DNA of 64,000 bases from Luidia sarsii (GCA_949987565.1 OX465103.1:10367149-10431148), one strand, 5' to 3'; positions 8,411-22,100 are shown, counted from the first letter of the stretch. The notes: generated from the letters alone by a model not told the origin. Made by a program: numbers and translations.

Positions 8411-9455
8411 TATTTTATTTCTCAATTCATATTTTTTTCTTTTCTTCATATTTGTCATATTTCTTTGTTTTAATGACTTAAAGAATGGTTCTGTAATACC
8501 TTTATGCTGCATAATTAACCTTATTCAATTCATTATCACCTATGAGAAGCCATTTTGGCAGTGAAAGGCTCGCTGACCATATTTGTAACTTAAAGTAAGT
8601 TGATACCTTTGATTGACGTAACGAAGCTGGCGAAATTTATTCACTAAAATTTCAGCATTGAAAATCTGGAAGAAAAATTGTATTGAAGGTTTTGCTGGAC
8701 ATTAGGAGACGCCATTTTGGCTGCAAAAGGCTCGCTGATCATTTCAGTAACCGATAATAGGTTAATATCTTTGATTGATGTAACAAAGCTGCCGCAATTC
8801 ATTAAGGAATAATTCAGCATTCAAAATCTGGAAAATAAGTTGTATTGAAGGTTATACAGGACATTAGGAGACGTCATTTTGGCTGTGAAAGGCTACCTGA
8901 TCATTTGAGTAACCGATACTAGAATAATATCTTTGATTGACGTAACAAAGCTGCCGCAATTTATTCATTAATTTCCAGCATTCAAAATTGGAAATAAAAG
9001 TTGTATTGAAGGTTTTGCAGGACAATAGGAGCCGCTATTTTGGCTGTGAAAGGATCACTGATCATTTTAATAACTGATAGAAGGTTAATAGTAGGTTAAT
9101 AGTAAGTTAATTGCGAGACAATATGAATCCATATTTACTTACTTCGCTGACCATTTCAGTAACTGATAGTAGGTTTATACCTTTGATTGACGTAACAAAG
9201 GTGCCGCAAATCATTGATTAATATTTCAGCAATCAAAATCGGGAAGGAAATTGTATTGAAGGTATTGCGGGACAATAGGAATCCATATTTAATCAATTAT
9301 GGTAATTAGGAAACTTTCTAATGAGGTTTTAAGTTGTCTTTAGTCATTCTAACAAAACAATCAACAGAGGACACGGTTGTGCAATTCCCGGACTTATTAG
9401 CACAATAAAAAATGAGAAATATGTAAAAACAATGGGGAAAAAATATGGGAAAAAA

Positions 9456-9807
9456 TGCATATTCGGGATTCGAACCCGTGCTTTCTTGCTACTAGGTCTA
9501 CGCGGTCCCCTAGACTGCGCTGAGTTGTCTTCAGGAAGACTGAAAAATTGATTGATATTTTGTAATTGGGATACTATTTCTGTTTTTTATTGAATGGAGA
9601 GAAGTTATTTGCTGCTGATCATTTTGATCGGGTTCATTATCATGTTTGGAATCATTTCAATCCATTGATTTATAAAATTGAAATTTAATACTTTTTCAAG
9701 ATATAAGTTAACTATTTTCCAGCTAGTTTTCGAGATCTCTGATTACTCTAAGTGACTGGTGTAGAACCAGTAACTAGAAAGCGAGGGTTCGAGTCGCGGA
9801 TGCTGCA
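9456..9807. repeat. Family A palindromic core 2
   Basis: Same layout as core 1. The minus-strand tRNA-like arm starts at 9456 with GGGATTCGAACCC, an exact B-box on the minus strand, and the plus-strand arm is 9730-9807. One C is lost in ACGCGGTCCCC compared with the other cores. Confidence 0.85.
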
Positions 9808-10851
9808 TTTTTTTTCTCAATTCATATTTTTTTCTTTTTCTTCATATTTGTCATATGTCTTTGTTTTAATGACTGAAAGAATGGTTCTGTAATACCTTCA
9901 TGCTGCATAATTAACCTTATTCAATTCATTATCACCTAGGAGAAGCCATTTGGGCAGTGAAAGGCTCGCTGACCATATTTGTAACTTAAAGTAAGTTGAT
10001 ACCTTTGATTGACGTAACGAAGCTGGCGAAATTTATTCACTAAAATTTCAGCATTGAAAATCTGGAAGAAAAATTGTATTGAAGGTTTTGCTGGACATTA
10101 GGAGACGCCATTTTGGCTGCAAAAGACTCGCTGATCATTTCAGTAACCGATAATAGGTTAATATCTTTGATTGATGTAACAAAGCTGCCGCAATTCATTA
10201 AGGAATAATTCAGCATTCAAAATCTGGAAAATAAGTTGTATTGAAGGTTATACAGGACATTAGGAGACGTCATTTTGGCTGTGAAAGGCTACCTGATCAT
10301 TTAAGTAACCGATACTAGAATAATATCTTTGATTGACGTAACAAAGCTGCCGCAATTCATTCATTAATTTCCAGCATTTAAAATTGGAAATAAAAGTTGT
10401 ATTGAAGGTTTTGCAGGACAATAGGAGCCGCCATTTTGGCTGTGAAAGGATTACTGATTATTTTAATAACCGATAGTAGGTTAATAGTAGGTTAATAGTA
10501 AGTTAATTGCGAGACAATATGAATCCATATTTACTTACTTCGCTGACCATTTCAGTAACTGATAGTAGGTTTATACCTTTGATTGACGTAACAAAGGTGC
10601 CGCAAATCATTGATTAATATTTCAGCAATCAAAATCGGGAAGGAAATTGTATTGAAGGTATTGCGGGACAATATGAATCCATATTTAATCAATTATGGTA
10701 ATTAGGATACTTTCTAATGAGGTTTTAAGTTGTCTTTAGTCATTCTAACAAAACAATCAACAGAGGACACGGTTGTGTAATTCCCGGACTTATTAGCACA
10801 ATAAAAAATGAGAAATATGTAAGAAAAATGGGGAAAAAATATGGGCAAAAA

Positions 10852-11204
10852 TGCATATTCGGGATTCGAACCCGTGCTTTCTTGCTACTAGGTCTACGCC
10901 GGTCCCCTAGACTGCGCTGAGTTGTCTTCAGGATGACTGAAAAAATGATTGATATTTTGTAATTGGGATACTATTTCTGTTTTTCATTTAATGGAAAGAA
11001 GTTATTTGCTGCTGATCATTTTGATCGAGTTCATTATCATGTTTGGAATCATTTCAATCCATTGATTTATAAAATTGAAATTTAATACTTTTTCAATATA
11101 TAAGTTAACCATTTTCCAGCTACTTTTCGAGATCTCTGATTACTCTAAGTGACTGGTGTAGAACCAGTAACTAGAAAGCGAGGGTTCGAGTCGCGGATGC
11201 TGCA
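10852..11204. repeat. Family A palindromic core 3
   Basis: Same layout. The minus arm begins at 10852 and the plus arm is 11127-11204. The minus arm retains GGGATTCGAACCC (exact B-box). Confidence 0.85.
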
Positions 11205-12246
11205 TTTTTTTTCTCAATTCATAATTTTTTCCTTTCTTCATATTTGTCATATTTCTTTGTTTAATGACTTAAAGAATGGTTCTGTAATACCTTTATGCTG
11301 CATAATTAACCTTATTCAATTCATTATCACCTAGGAGAAGCCATTTGGGCAGTGAAAGGCTCGCTGACCATATTTGTAACTTAAAGTAAGTTGATACCTT
11401 TGATTGACGTAACGAAGCTGGCGAAATTTATTGACTAAAATTTCAGCATTGAAAATCTGGAAGAAAAATTGTATTGAAGGTTTTGCTGGACATTAGGAGA
11501 CGCCATTTTGGCTGCAAAAGACTCGCTGATCATTTCAGTAACCGATAATAGGTTAATATCTTTGATTGATGTAACAAAGCTGCCGCAATTCATTAAGGAA
11601 TAATTCAGCATTCAAAATCTGGAAAATAAGTTGTATTGAAGGTTATACAGGACATTAGGAGACGTCATTTTGGCTGTGAAAGGCTACCTGATCATTTAAG
11701 TAACCGATACTAGAATAATATCTTTGATTGACGTAACAAAGCTGCCGCAATTCATTCGTTAATTTCCAGCATTTAAAATTGGAAATAAAAGTTGTATTGA
11801 AGGTTTTGCAGGACAATAGGAGCCGCCATTTTGGCTGTGAAAGGATTACTGATCATTTTAATAACCGATAGTAGGTTAATAGTAGGTTAATAGTAAGTTA
11901 ATTGCGAGACAATATGAATCCATATTTACTTACTTCGCTGACCATTTCAGTAACTGATAGTAGGTTTATACCTTTGATTGACGTAACAAAGGTGCCGCAA
12001 ATCATTGATTAATATTTCAGCAATCAAAATCGGGAAGGAAATTGTATTGAAGGTATTGCGGGACAATAGGAATCCATATTTAATCAATTATGGTAATTAG
12101 GATACTTTCTAATGAGGTTTTAAGTTGTCTTTAGTCATTCTAACAAAACAATCAACAGAGGACACGGTTGTGCTATTCCCGGACTTATTAGCACAATAAA
12201 AAATGAGAAATATGTAAGAAAAATGGGGAAAAAATATGGGCAAAAA

Positions 12247-12599
12247 TGCATATTCGGGATTCGAACCCGTGCTTTCTTGCTACTAGGTCTACGCCGGTCC
12301 CCTAGACTGCGCTGAGTTGTCTTCAGGAAGACTGAAAAAATGATTGATATTTTGTAATTGGGATACTATTTCTGTTTTTTATTGAATGGAGAGAAGTTAT
12401 TTGCTGCTGATCATTTTGATCGGGTTCATTATCATGTTTGGAATCATTTCAATCCATTGATTTATAAAATTGAAATGTAATACTCTTTCAAGATATAAGT
12501 TAACTATTTTCCAGCTACTTTTCGAGATCTCTGATTACTCTAAGTGACTGGTGTAGAACCAGTAACTAGAAAGCGAGTGTTCGAGTCGCGGATGCTGCA
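12247..12599. repeat. Family A palindromic core 4
   Basis: Same layout, with the plus arm at 12522-12599. The plus-strand B-box is damaged here, reading GTGTTCGAG instead of GGGTTCGAG. This is the last family A core before the family A/B junction. Confidence 0.85.
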
Positions 12600-13491
12600 T
12601 TTTTTTTCTCAATTCATATTTTTTTCTTTTCTTCATATTTGTCATATTTCTTTGTTTTAATGACTTAAAGAATGGTTCTGTAATACCTTTATGTTGCATA
12701 ATTAACCTTATTCAATTCATTATCACCTAGGAGAAGCCATTTGGGCAGTGAAAGGCTCGCTGACCATATTTGTAACTTAAAGAAGTTGAAACCTTTGATT
12801 GACGTAACGAAGCTGGCGAAATTTATTCACTAAAATTTCAGCATTGAAAATCTGGAAGAAAAATTGTATTGAAGGTTTTGCTGGACATTAGGAGACGCCA
12901 TTTTGGCTGCAAAAGGCTCGCTGATCATTTCAGTAACCGATAATAGGTTAATATCTTTGATTGATGTAACAAAGCTGCCGCAATTCATTAAGGAATAATT
13001 CAGCATTCAAAATCTGGAAAATAAGTTGTATTGAAGGTTATACAGGACATTAGGAGACGTCATTTTGGCTGTGAAAGGCTACCTGATCATTTGAGTAACC
13101 GATACTAGAATAATATCTTTGATTGACGTAACAAAGCTGCCGCAATTCATTCATTAATTTCCAGCATTCAAAATTGGAAATAAAAGTTGTATTGAAGGTT
13201 TTGCAGGACAATAGGAGCCGCCATTTTGGCTGTGAAAGGATCACTGATCATTTTAATAACCGATAGTAGGTTAATAGTAGGTTAATAGTAAGTTAATTGC
13301 GAGACAATATGAATCCATATTTACTTACTTCGCTTACCATTTCAGTAACTGATATATTAATTTTAAGTTGTCTTTAGTCATTTTTACTAAACAATCAACG
13401 GTCGTCACGGTTGTGCAATTACCGGAGTAATTAGCACAATAAAAAATGAAAAATATGTAAAACAATGGAGAAAAAAAAATGGGGAAAAAAA

Positions 13492-13569
13492 TTGCACATT
13501 CCGGATTCGAACCAGTGCTTTCTTTCTACTGGTTCTACGCCGGTCCCCTAGACTGCGCAGAGTTGTCTT
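13492..13569 (-). pseudogene. tRNA-like sequence, minus strand (family B example)
   Basis: On the minus strand the T-arm region reads ACTGGTTCGAATCCGGA, which includes a perfect pol III B-box (GGTTCGAATCC). A D-arm-like CTCT ... AGGG stem, a GCGCAGTCTAGG A-box-like stretch and an anticodon-arm analogue ACCGG-CGTAGAA-CCAGT (4 of 5 pairs, TAG in the anticodon slot) precede it. The acceptor ends do not pair. In 10 of 43 family B copies the B-box carries a single change (GGTTCGCATCC). It could still bind TFIIIC, but a mature tRNA is improbable. Confidence 0.6.
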
Positions 13570-13768
13570 GAACTAAGCAAAAATAAGCGATTGATATGTT
13601 GTAATCGGGATACTATTTCTATTTCTTATTGCATTGAAAGAAGTTCTTTGTTTCTGATCATTTTGATCGGATTCATTTTGATGCTTCAAATCATTTCAAT
13701 CAATTCATTTAAAAAATGGAAATTTATTCCAATTTCAAAATGTAAATGAACTATTTTCCTACTAGTTT

Positions 13769-13846
13769 TCAACATGTTAGTATGCTCTGATGGACTGGTG
13801 TAGAACCAGTAAGTATAATGCACGGGTTCGAGTCACGGATGTTGCA
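13769..13846 (+). pseudogene. tRNA-like sequence, plus strand (family B example)
   Basis: This 78-nt element has full tRNA proportions: acceptor-like TCAACAT pairing with ATGTTGC over six base pairs (CAACAT/ATGTTG), two spacer bases, a ~16-nt D-arm region, a perfect anticodon-arm analogue ACTGG-TGTAGAA-CCAGT, an 11-nt variable region, a T-loop TTCGAGT, and a terminal A. The T stem is weak (ACGGG/CACGG) and the B-box reads GGTTCGAGTCA. Position 33 is G. Later copies vary at the acceptor 3' side: GGAAGTTGCA in many, GGATGTTACA in those following 36667, 58862, 62153 and 63465. This is a tRNA-derived relic, homologous in inverted orientation to its minus-strand partner. Confidence 0.6.
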
Positions 13847-14158
13847 ATTTTTTTTCTCAATTTATTAATTTTTATTTTCTTCATATTTGTCATATTTCAT
13901 TGTTTTTATCACTCAAAGGATGCTTCTGTGATACTTTTATGCTGCATAATTAACCTTATTCAATTCATAATCACCTAGGAGACCACATTTTGTCTGTGAA
14001 AGACTCTCTGTCCTTTTCAGTAACCTATAGTAAGTTAATATCTTTGATTGACGTAACAAAGCTGCCGCAATTCATTTATTAATATTTCAGCAATCAAAAT
14101 ATGATAGAAAAATTGTATTGAAGGTATTGCGGGACAATAAGAGACGCAATTTTGGCTC

Positions 14159-14320
14159 TGAAAGGCTCGCAGACAATTTCAGTAACCTATAGTAAGTTGA
14201 TACCTTTGATTGACTTAACAAAGGTGCCGCAGTTCATTTATTAATATTTCAGCAATCAAAATATGATAGAAAAATTGTATTGAAGGTATTGCGGGACGAT
14301 AAGAGACGCAATTCTGGCTC
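14159..14320. repeat. Example of the 162-bp monomer (middle type)
   Basis: The distance between successive TGAAAGGCTCGCAGAC landmarks (14159 and 14321) is exactly 162 bp. Landmarks in order: GGCTCGCAGAC, CAGTAACCTATAGTAAG, TTGATTGACTTAAC, AAGGTGCCGCA, TTATTAATATTTCAGC, TTGTATTGAAGGTATTGCGG, AAGAGACGCAATT. Three positional types exist in each unit. The first monomer carries GACGTAACAAAGCTGCC. Middle monomers carry GACTTAACAAAGGTGCC. The terminal monomer switches after TTTCAG to TTTTAAATATGGGGACAAG and leads into the core. Confidence 0.92.
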
Positions 14321-17300
14321 TGAAAGGCTCGCAGACCATTTCAGTAACCTATAGTAAGTTGATACCTTTGATTGACTTAACAAAGGTGCCGCAATTCATT
14401 TATTAATATTTCAGCAATCAAAATATGATAGAAAAATTGTATTGAAGGTATTGCGGGACAATAAGAGACGCAATTTTGGCTCTAAAAGGCTCGCAGACCA
14501 TTTCAGTAACCTCTAGTAAGTTGATGCCTTTGATTGACTTAACAAAGGTGCCGCAATTCATTTATTAATATTTCAGTTTTAAATATGGGGACAAGAATAT
14601 GTATTGAAGGTGTTACGGGACAATAGGAATCCATATTTAATCACTTATGGTAATTAGGATACTTTTTAATGAGATTTTAAGTTGTCTTTAGTCATTTTTA
14701 CTAAACAATCAACGGTCGTCACGGTTGTGCAATTACCGGAGTAATTAGCACAATAAAAAATGAAAAATATGTAAAACAATGGAGAAAAAAAAATGGGGAA
14801 AAAAATTGCACATTCCGGATTCGAACCAGTGCTTTCTTTCTACTGGTTCTACGCCGGTCCCTTAGACTGCGCAGAGTTGTCTTGAACTAATCAAAAATAA
14901 GCGATTGATATGTTGTAATCGGGATACTATTTCTATTTCTTATTGAATTGAAAGAAGTTCTTTGTTTCTGATCATTTTGATCGTATTCATTTTGATGCTT
15001 CAAATCATTTCAATCAATTCATTTAAAAAATTGAAATTTATTCCAATTTCAAAATGTAAATGAACTATTTTTCTACTAGTTTTCAACATGTCAGTATGCT
15101 CTGATGGACTGGTGTAGAACCAGTAAGTAGAATGCACGGGTTCGAGTCACGGAAGTTGCAATTTTTTTTCTCAATTTATTAATTTTTATTTACTTCATAT
15201 TTGTCATATTTCATTGTTTTTATCACTCAAAGGATGCTTCTGTGATACTTTTATGCTGCATAATTAACCTTATTCAATTCATAATCACCTAGGAGACGCC
15301 TTTTTGGCTGTGAAAGACTCTCTGTCCTTTTCAGTAACCTATAGTTAGTTAATATCTTTGATTGACGTAACAAAGCTGCCGCAATTCATTTATTAATATT
15401 TCAGCAATCAAAATATGATAGAAAAATTGTATTGAAGTTATTGCGGGACAATAAGAGACGCAATTTTGGCTCTGAAAGGCTCGCAGACCATTTCAGTAAC
15501 CTATAGTAAGTTGATACCTTTGATTGACTTAACAAAGGTGCCGCAATTCATTTATTAATATTTCAGCAATCAAAATATGATAGAAAAATTGTATTGAAGG
15601 TATTGCGGGACAATAAGAGACGCAATTTTGGCTCTGAAAGGCTCGCAGACCATTACAGTAACCTATAGTAAGTTGATACCTTTGATTGACTTAACAAAGG
15701 TGCCGCAATTCATTTATTAATATTTCAGTTTTAAATATGGGGACAAGAATATGTATTTAAGGTATTGCGGGACAATAGGAATCCATATTTAATCACTTAT
15801 GGTAATTAGGATACTTTTTAATGAGATTTTAAGTTGTCTTTAGTCATTTTTACTAAACAATCAACGGTCTTCACGGTTGTGCAATTACCGGAGTAATTAG
15901 CACAATAAAAAATGAAAAATATGTAAAACAATGGAGAAAAAAAAATTGGGAAAAAAATTGCACATTCCGGATTCGAACCAGTGCTTTCTTTCTACTGGTT
16001 CTACGCCGGTCCCCTAGACTGCGCAGAGTTGTCTTGAACTAAGCAAAAATAAGCGATTGATATGTTGTAATCGGGATACTATTTCTATTTCTTATTGAAT
16101 TGAAAGAAGTTCTTTGTTTCTGATCATTTTGATCGTATTAATTTTGATGCTTCAAATCATTTCAATCAATTCATTTAAAAAATTGAAATTTATTCCAATT
16201 TCAAAATGTAAATGAACTATTTTCCTACTAGTTTTCAACATGTCAGTATGCTCTGATGGACTGGTGTAGAACCAGTAAGTAGAATGCACGGGTTCGAGTC
16301 ACGGAAGTTGCAATTTTTTTTCTCAATTTATTAATTTTTATTTACTTCATATTTGTCATATTTCATTGTTTTTATCACTCAAAGGATGCTTCTGTGATAC
16401 TTTTATGCTGCATAATTAACCTTATTCAATTCATAATCACCTAGGAGACGCCTTTTTGGCTGTGAAAGACTCTCTGTCCTTTTCAGTAACCTATAGTTAG
16501 TTAATATCTTTGATTGACGTAACAAAGCTGCCGCAATTCATTTATTAATATTTCAGCAATCTAAATATGATAGAAAAATTGTATTGAAGTTATTGCGGGA
16601 CAATAAGAGACGCAATTTTGGCTCTAAAAGGCTCGCAGACCATTTCAGTAACCTATAGTCAGTTGATGCCTTTGATTGACTTAACAAAGGTGCCGCAATT
16701 CATTTATTAATATTTCAGTTTTAAATATGGGGACAAGAATATGTATTGAAGGTGTTACGGGACAATAGGAATCCATATTTAATCACTTATGGTAATTAGG
16801 ATACTTTTTAATGAGATTTTAAGTTGTCTTTAGTCATTTTTACTAAACAATCAACGGTCGTCACGGTTGTGCAATTACCGGAGTAATTAGCACAATAAAA
16901 AATGAAAAATATGTAAAACAATGGAGAAAAAAAAATGGGGAAAAAAATTGCACATTCCGGATTCGAACCAGTGCTTTCTTTCTACTGGTTCTACGCCGGT
17001 CCCTTAGACTGCGCAGAGTTGTCTTGAACTAATCAAAAATAAGCGATTGATATGTTGTAATCGGGATACTATTTCTATTTCTTATTGAATTGAAAGAAGT
17101 TCTTTGTTTCTGATCATTTTGATCGTATTCATTTTGATGCTTCAAATCATTTCAATCAATTCATTTAAAAAATTGAAATTTATTCCAATTTCAAAATGTA
17201 AATGAACTATTTTTCTACTAGTTTTCAACATGTCAGTATGCTCTGATGGACTGGTGTAGAACCAGTAAGTAGAATGCACGGGTTCGAGTCACGGAAGTTG

Positions 17301-19109
17301 CAATTTTTTTTCTCAATTTGTTAATTTTTATTTACTTCATATTTGTCATATTTCATTGTTTTTATCACTCAAAGGATGCTTCTGTGATACTTTTATGCTG
17401 CATAATTAACCTTATTCAATTCATAATCACCTAGGAGACGCCTTTTTGGCTGTGAAAGACTCTCTGTCCTTTTCAGTAACCTATAGTTAGTTAATATCTT
17501 TGATTGACGTAACAAAGCTGCCGCAATTCATTTATTAATATTTCAGCAATCAAAATATGATAGAAAAATTGTATTGAAGTTATTGCGGGACAATTAGAGA
17601 CGCAATTTTGGCTCTGAAAGGCTCGCAGACCATTTCAGTAACCTATAGTAAGTTGATACCTTTGATTGACTTAACAAAGGTGCCGCAATTCATTTATTAA
17701 TATTTCAGCAATCAAAATATGATAGAAAAATTGTATTGAAGGTATTGCGGGACAATAAGAGACGCAATTTTGGCTCTGAAAGGCTCGCAGACCATTACAG
17801 TAACCTATAGTAAGTTGATACCTTTGATTGACTTAACAAAGGTGCCGCAATTCATTTATTAATATTTCAGTTTTAAATATGGGGACAAGAATATGTATTT
17901 AAGGTATTGCGGGACAATAGGAATCCATATTTAATCACTTATGGTAATTAGGATACTTTTTAATGAGATTTTAAGTTGTCTTTAGTCATTTTTACTAAAC
18001 AATCAACGGTCTTCACGGTTGTGCAATTACCGGAGTAATTAGCACAATAAAAAATGAAAAATATGTAAAACAATGGAGAAAAAAAAATTGGGAAAAAAAT
18101 TGCACATTCCGGATTCGAACCAGTGCTTTCTTTCTATTGGTTCTACGCCGGTCCCCTAGACTGCGCAGAGTTGTCTTGAACTAAGCAAAAATAAGCGATT
18201 GATATGTTGTAATCGGGATACTATTTCTATTTCTTATTGAATTGAAAGAAGTTCTTTGTTTCTGATCATTTTGATCGTATTAATTTTGATGCTTCAAATC
18301 ATTTCAATCAATTCATTTAAAAAATTGAAATTTATTCCAATTTCAAAATGTAAATGAACTATTTTCCTACTAGTTTTCAACATGTCAGTATGCTCTGATG
18401 GACTGGTGTAGAACCAGTAAGTAGAATGCACGGGTTCGAGTCACGGAAGTTGCAATTTTTTTTCTCAATTTATTACTTTTTATTTACTTCATATTTGTCA
18501 TATTTCATTGTTTTTATCACTCAAAGGATGCTTCTGTGATACTTTTATGCTGCATAATTAACCTTATTCAATTCATAATCACCTAGGAGACGCCTTTTTG
18601 GCTGTGAAAGACTCTCTATCCTTTTCAGTAACCTATAGTTAGTTAATATCTTTGATTGACGTAACAAAGCTGCCGCAATTCATTTATTAATATTTCAGCA
18701 ATCTAAATATGATAGAAAAATTGTATTGAAGTTATTGCGGGACAATAAGAGACGCAATTTTGGCTCTGAAAGGCTCGCAGACCATTTCAGTAACCTATAG
18801 TAAGTTGATACCTTTGATTGACTTAACAAAGGTGCCGCAATTCATTTATTAATATTTCAGCAATCAAAATATGATAGAAAAATTGTATTGAAGGTATTGC
18901 GGGACAATAAGAGACGCAATTTTGGCTCTGAAAGGCTCGCAGACTATTTCAGTAACCTATAGTAAGTTGATACCTTTGATTGACTTAACAAAGGTGCCGC
19001 AATTCATTTATTAATATTTCAACAATCAAAATATGATAGAAAAATTGTATTGAAGGTATTGCGGGACAATAAGAGACGCAATTTTGGCTCTAAAAGGCTC
19101 GCAGACCAT
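14178..19109. repeat. 4,932-bp tandem block duplication, copy 1
   Basis: This block and the next (19110-24041) match almost base for base at an offset of 4,932 bp. Shared private variants include the CAGTTCATTT plus GGGACGATAAG monomer (14241/19173 region), TCAATTTGTTAATT (17313/22245), TCTATTGGTTCTAC (18133/23065) and TTTATTACTTTT (18470/23402). Both breakpoints lie inside 162-bp monomer tracts. Confidence 0.88.
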
Positions 19110-22100
19110 TACAGTAACCTATAGTAAGTTGATACCTTTGATTGACTTAACAAAGGTGCCGCAGTTCATTTATTAATATTTCAGCAATCAAAATATGATA
19201 GAAAAATTGTATTGAAGGTATTGCGGGACGATAAGAGACGCAATTCTGGCTCTGAAAGGCTCGCAGACCATTTCAGTAACCTATAGTAAGTTGATACCTT
19301 TGATTGACTTAACAAAGGTGCCGCAATTCATTTATTAATATTTCAGCAATCAAAATATGATAGAAAAATTGTATTGAAGGTATTGCGGGACAATAAGAGA
19401 CGCAATTTTGGCTCTAAAAGGCTCGCAGACCATTTCAGTAACCTCTAGTAAGTTGATGCCTTTGATTGACTTAACAAAGGTGCCGCAATTCATTTATTAA
19501 TATTTCAGTTTTAAATATGGGGACAAGAATATGTATTGAAGGTGTTACGGGACAATAGGAATCCATATTTAATCACTTATGGTAATTAGGATACTTTTTA
19601 ATGAGATTTTAAGTTGTCTTTAGTCATTTTTACTAAACAATCAACGGTCGTCACGGTTGTGCAATTACCGGAGTAATTAGCACAATAAAAAATGAAAAAT
19701 ATGTAAAACAATGGAGAAAAAAAAATGGGGAAAAAAATTGCACATTCCGGATTCGAACCAGTGCTTTCTTTCTACTGGTTCTACGCCGGTCCCTTAGACT
19801 GCGCAGAGTTGTCTTGAACTAATCAAAAATAAGCGATTGATATGTTGTAATCGGGATACTATTTCTATTTCTTATTGAATTGAAAGAAGTTCTTTGTTTC
19901 TGATCATTTTGATCGTATTCATTTTGATGCTTCAAATCATTTCAATCAATTCATTTAAAAAATTGAAATTTATTCCAATTTCAAAATGTAAATGAACTAT
20001 TTTTCTACTAGTTTTCAACATGTCAGTATGCTCTGATGGACTGGTGTAGAACCAGTAAGTAGAATGCACGGGTTCGAGTCACGGAAGTTGCAATTTTTTT
20101 TCTCAATTTATTAATTTTTATTTACTTCATATTTGTCATATTTCATTGTTTTTATCACTCAAAGGATGCTTCTGTGATACTTTTATGCTGCATAATTAAC
20201 CTTATTCAATTCATAATCACCTAGGAGACGCCTTTTTGGCTGTGAAAGACTCTCTGTCCTTTTCAGTAACCTATAGTTAGTTAATATCTTTGATTGACGT
20301 AACAAAGCTGCCGCAATTCATTTATTAATATTTCAGCAATCAAAATATGATAGAAAAATTGTATTGAAGTTATTGCGGGACAATAAGAGACGCAATTTTG
20401 GCTCTGAAAGGCTCGCAGACCATTTCAGTAACCTATAGTAAGTTGATACCTTTGATTGACTTAACAAAGGTGCCGCAATTCATTTATTAATATTTCAGCA
20501 ATCAAAATATGATAGAAAAATTGTATTGAAGGTATTGCGGGACAATAAGAGACGCAATTTTGGCTCTGAAAGGCTCGCAGACCATTACAGTAACCTATAG
20601 TAAGTTGATACCTTTGATTGACTTAACAAAGGTGCCGCAATTCATTTATTAATATTTCAGTTTTAAATATGGGGACAAGAATATGTATTTAAGGTATTGC
20701 GGGACAATAGGAATCCATATTTAATCACTTATGGTAATTAGGATACTTTTTAATGAGATTTTAAGTTGTCTTTAGTCATTTTTACTAAACAATCAACGGT
20801 CTTCACGGTTGTGCAATTACCGGAGTAATTAGCACAATAAAAAATGAAAAATATGTAAAACAATGGAGAAAAAAAAATTGGGAAAAAAATTGCACATTCC
20901 GGATTCGAACCAGTGCTTTCTTTCTACTGGTTCTACGCCGGTCCCCTAGACTGCGCAGAGTTGTCTTGAACTAAGCAAAAATAAGCGATTGATATGTTGT
21001 AATCGGGATACTATTTCTATTTCTTATTGAATTGAAAGAAGTTCTTTGTTTCTGATCATTTTGATCGTATTAATTTTGATGCTTCAAATCATTTCAATCA
21101 ATTCATTTAAAAAATTGAAATTTATTCCAATTTCAAAATGTAAATGAACTATTTTCCTACTAGTTTTCAACATGTCAGTATGCTCTGATGGACTGGTGTA
21201 GAACCAGTAAGTAGAATGCACGGGTTCGAGTCACGGAAGTTGCAATTTTTTTTCTCAATTTATTAATTTTTATTTACTTCATATTTGTCATATTTCATTG
21301 TTTTTATCACTCAAAGGATGCTTCTGTGATACTTTTATGCTGCATAATTAACCTTATTCAATTCATAATCACCTAGGAGACGCCTTTTTGGCTGTGAAAG
21401 ACTCTCTGTCCTTTTCAGTAACCTATAGTTAGTTAATATCTTTGATTGACGTAACAAAGCTGCCGCAATTCATTTATTAATATTTCAGCAATCTAAATAT
21501 GATAGAAAAATTGTATTGAAGTTATTGCGGGACAATAAGAGACGCAATTTTGGCTCTAAAAGGCTCGCAGACCATTTCAGTAACCTATAGTCAGTTGATG
21601 CCTTTGATTGACTTAACAAAGGTGCCGCAATTCATTTATTAATATTTCAGTTTTAAATATGGGGACAAGAATATGTATTGAAGGTGTTACGGGACAATAG
21701 GAATCCATATTTAATCACTTATGGTAATTAGGATACTTTTTAATGAGATTTTAAGTTGTCTTTAGTCATTTTTACTAAACAATCAACGGTCGTCACGGTT
21801 GTGCAATTACCGGAGTAATTAGCACAATAAAAAATGAAAAATATGTAAAACAATGGAGAAAAAAAAATGGGGAAAAAAATTGCACATTCCGGATTCGAAC
21901 CAGTGCTTTCTTTCTACTGGTTCTACGCCGGTCCCTTAGACTGCGCAGAGTTGTCTTGAACTAATCAAAAATAAGCGATTGATATGTTGTAATCGGGATA
22001 CTATTTCTATTTCTTATTGAATTGAAAGAAGTTCTTTGTTTCTGATCATTTTGATCGTATTCATTTTGATGCTTCAAATCATTTCAATCAATTCATTTAA

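Larger units (their letters stand above)
7291..13355. repeat. Satellite family A, ~1,396-bp higher-order units
   Basis: Four composite units are aligned by their tRNA-like cores at 8058, 9456, 10852 and 12247, giving periods of 1398, 1396 and 1395 bp. Each unit has a palindromic core, the sequence CTGCATAATTAACCTTATTC, then several ~160-bp monomers carrying TTGATTGACGTAAC, TTGTATTGAAGG and GCCATTTTGGCTG landmarks. A short insert with three copies of a GTAGGTTAATA-like motif is characteristic of this family and absent from family B. The units are very similar to one another, with differences mostly single bases or small indels. Upstream of the first core (7291-8050) lie related but more divergent monomers. 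No protein gene is present. Confidence 0.93.
13420..13910. repeat. Example of the family B palindromic core (~490 bp)
   Basis: After inverting one side, the two halves match over the tRNA-like segments and outward through the A/T-rich flanks: GCAATTTTTTTC, CATATTTTTCATTTTTTATTG on one side and CATATTTGTCATATTTCATTG on the other. The centre near 13669 lies next to the small hairpin GATCA-TTT-TGATC (13656-13668). The same arrangement recurs at every core listed for family B, with the plus-strand arm always ending 353 bp after the landmark start. Single-stranded DNA or RNA from it could form a long hairpin or cruciform. Confidence 0.8.

Noticed and set aside
8355..8564. Short plus-strand reading frames beginning TGVEPVTRKRGFESR (also at 11149)
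   Set aside because: They start inside the plus-strand tRNA-like arm and continue into AT-rich satellite sequence. The peptide is a chance translation of tRNA-like DNA, repeated because the unit repeats.
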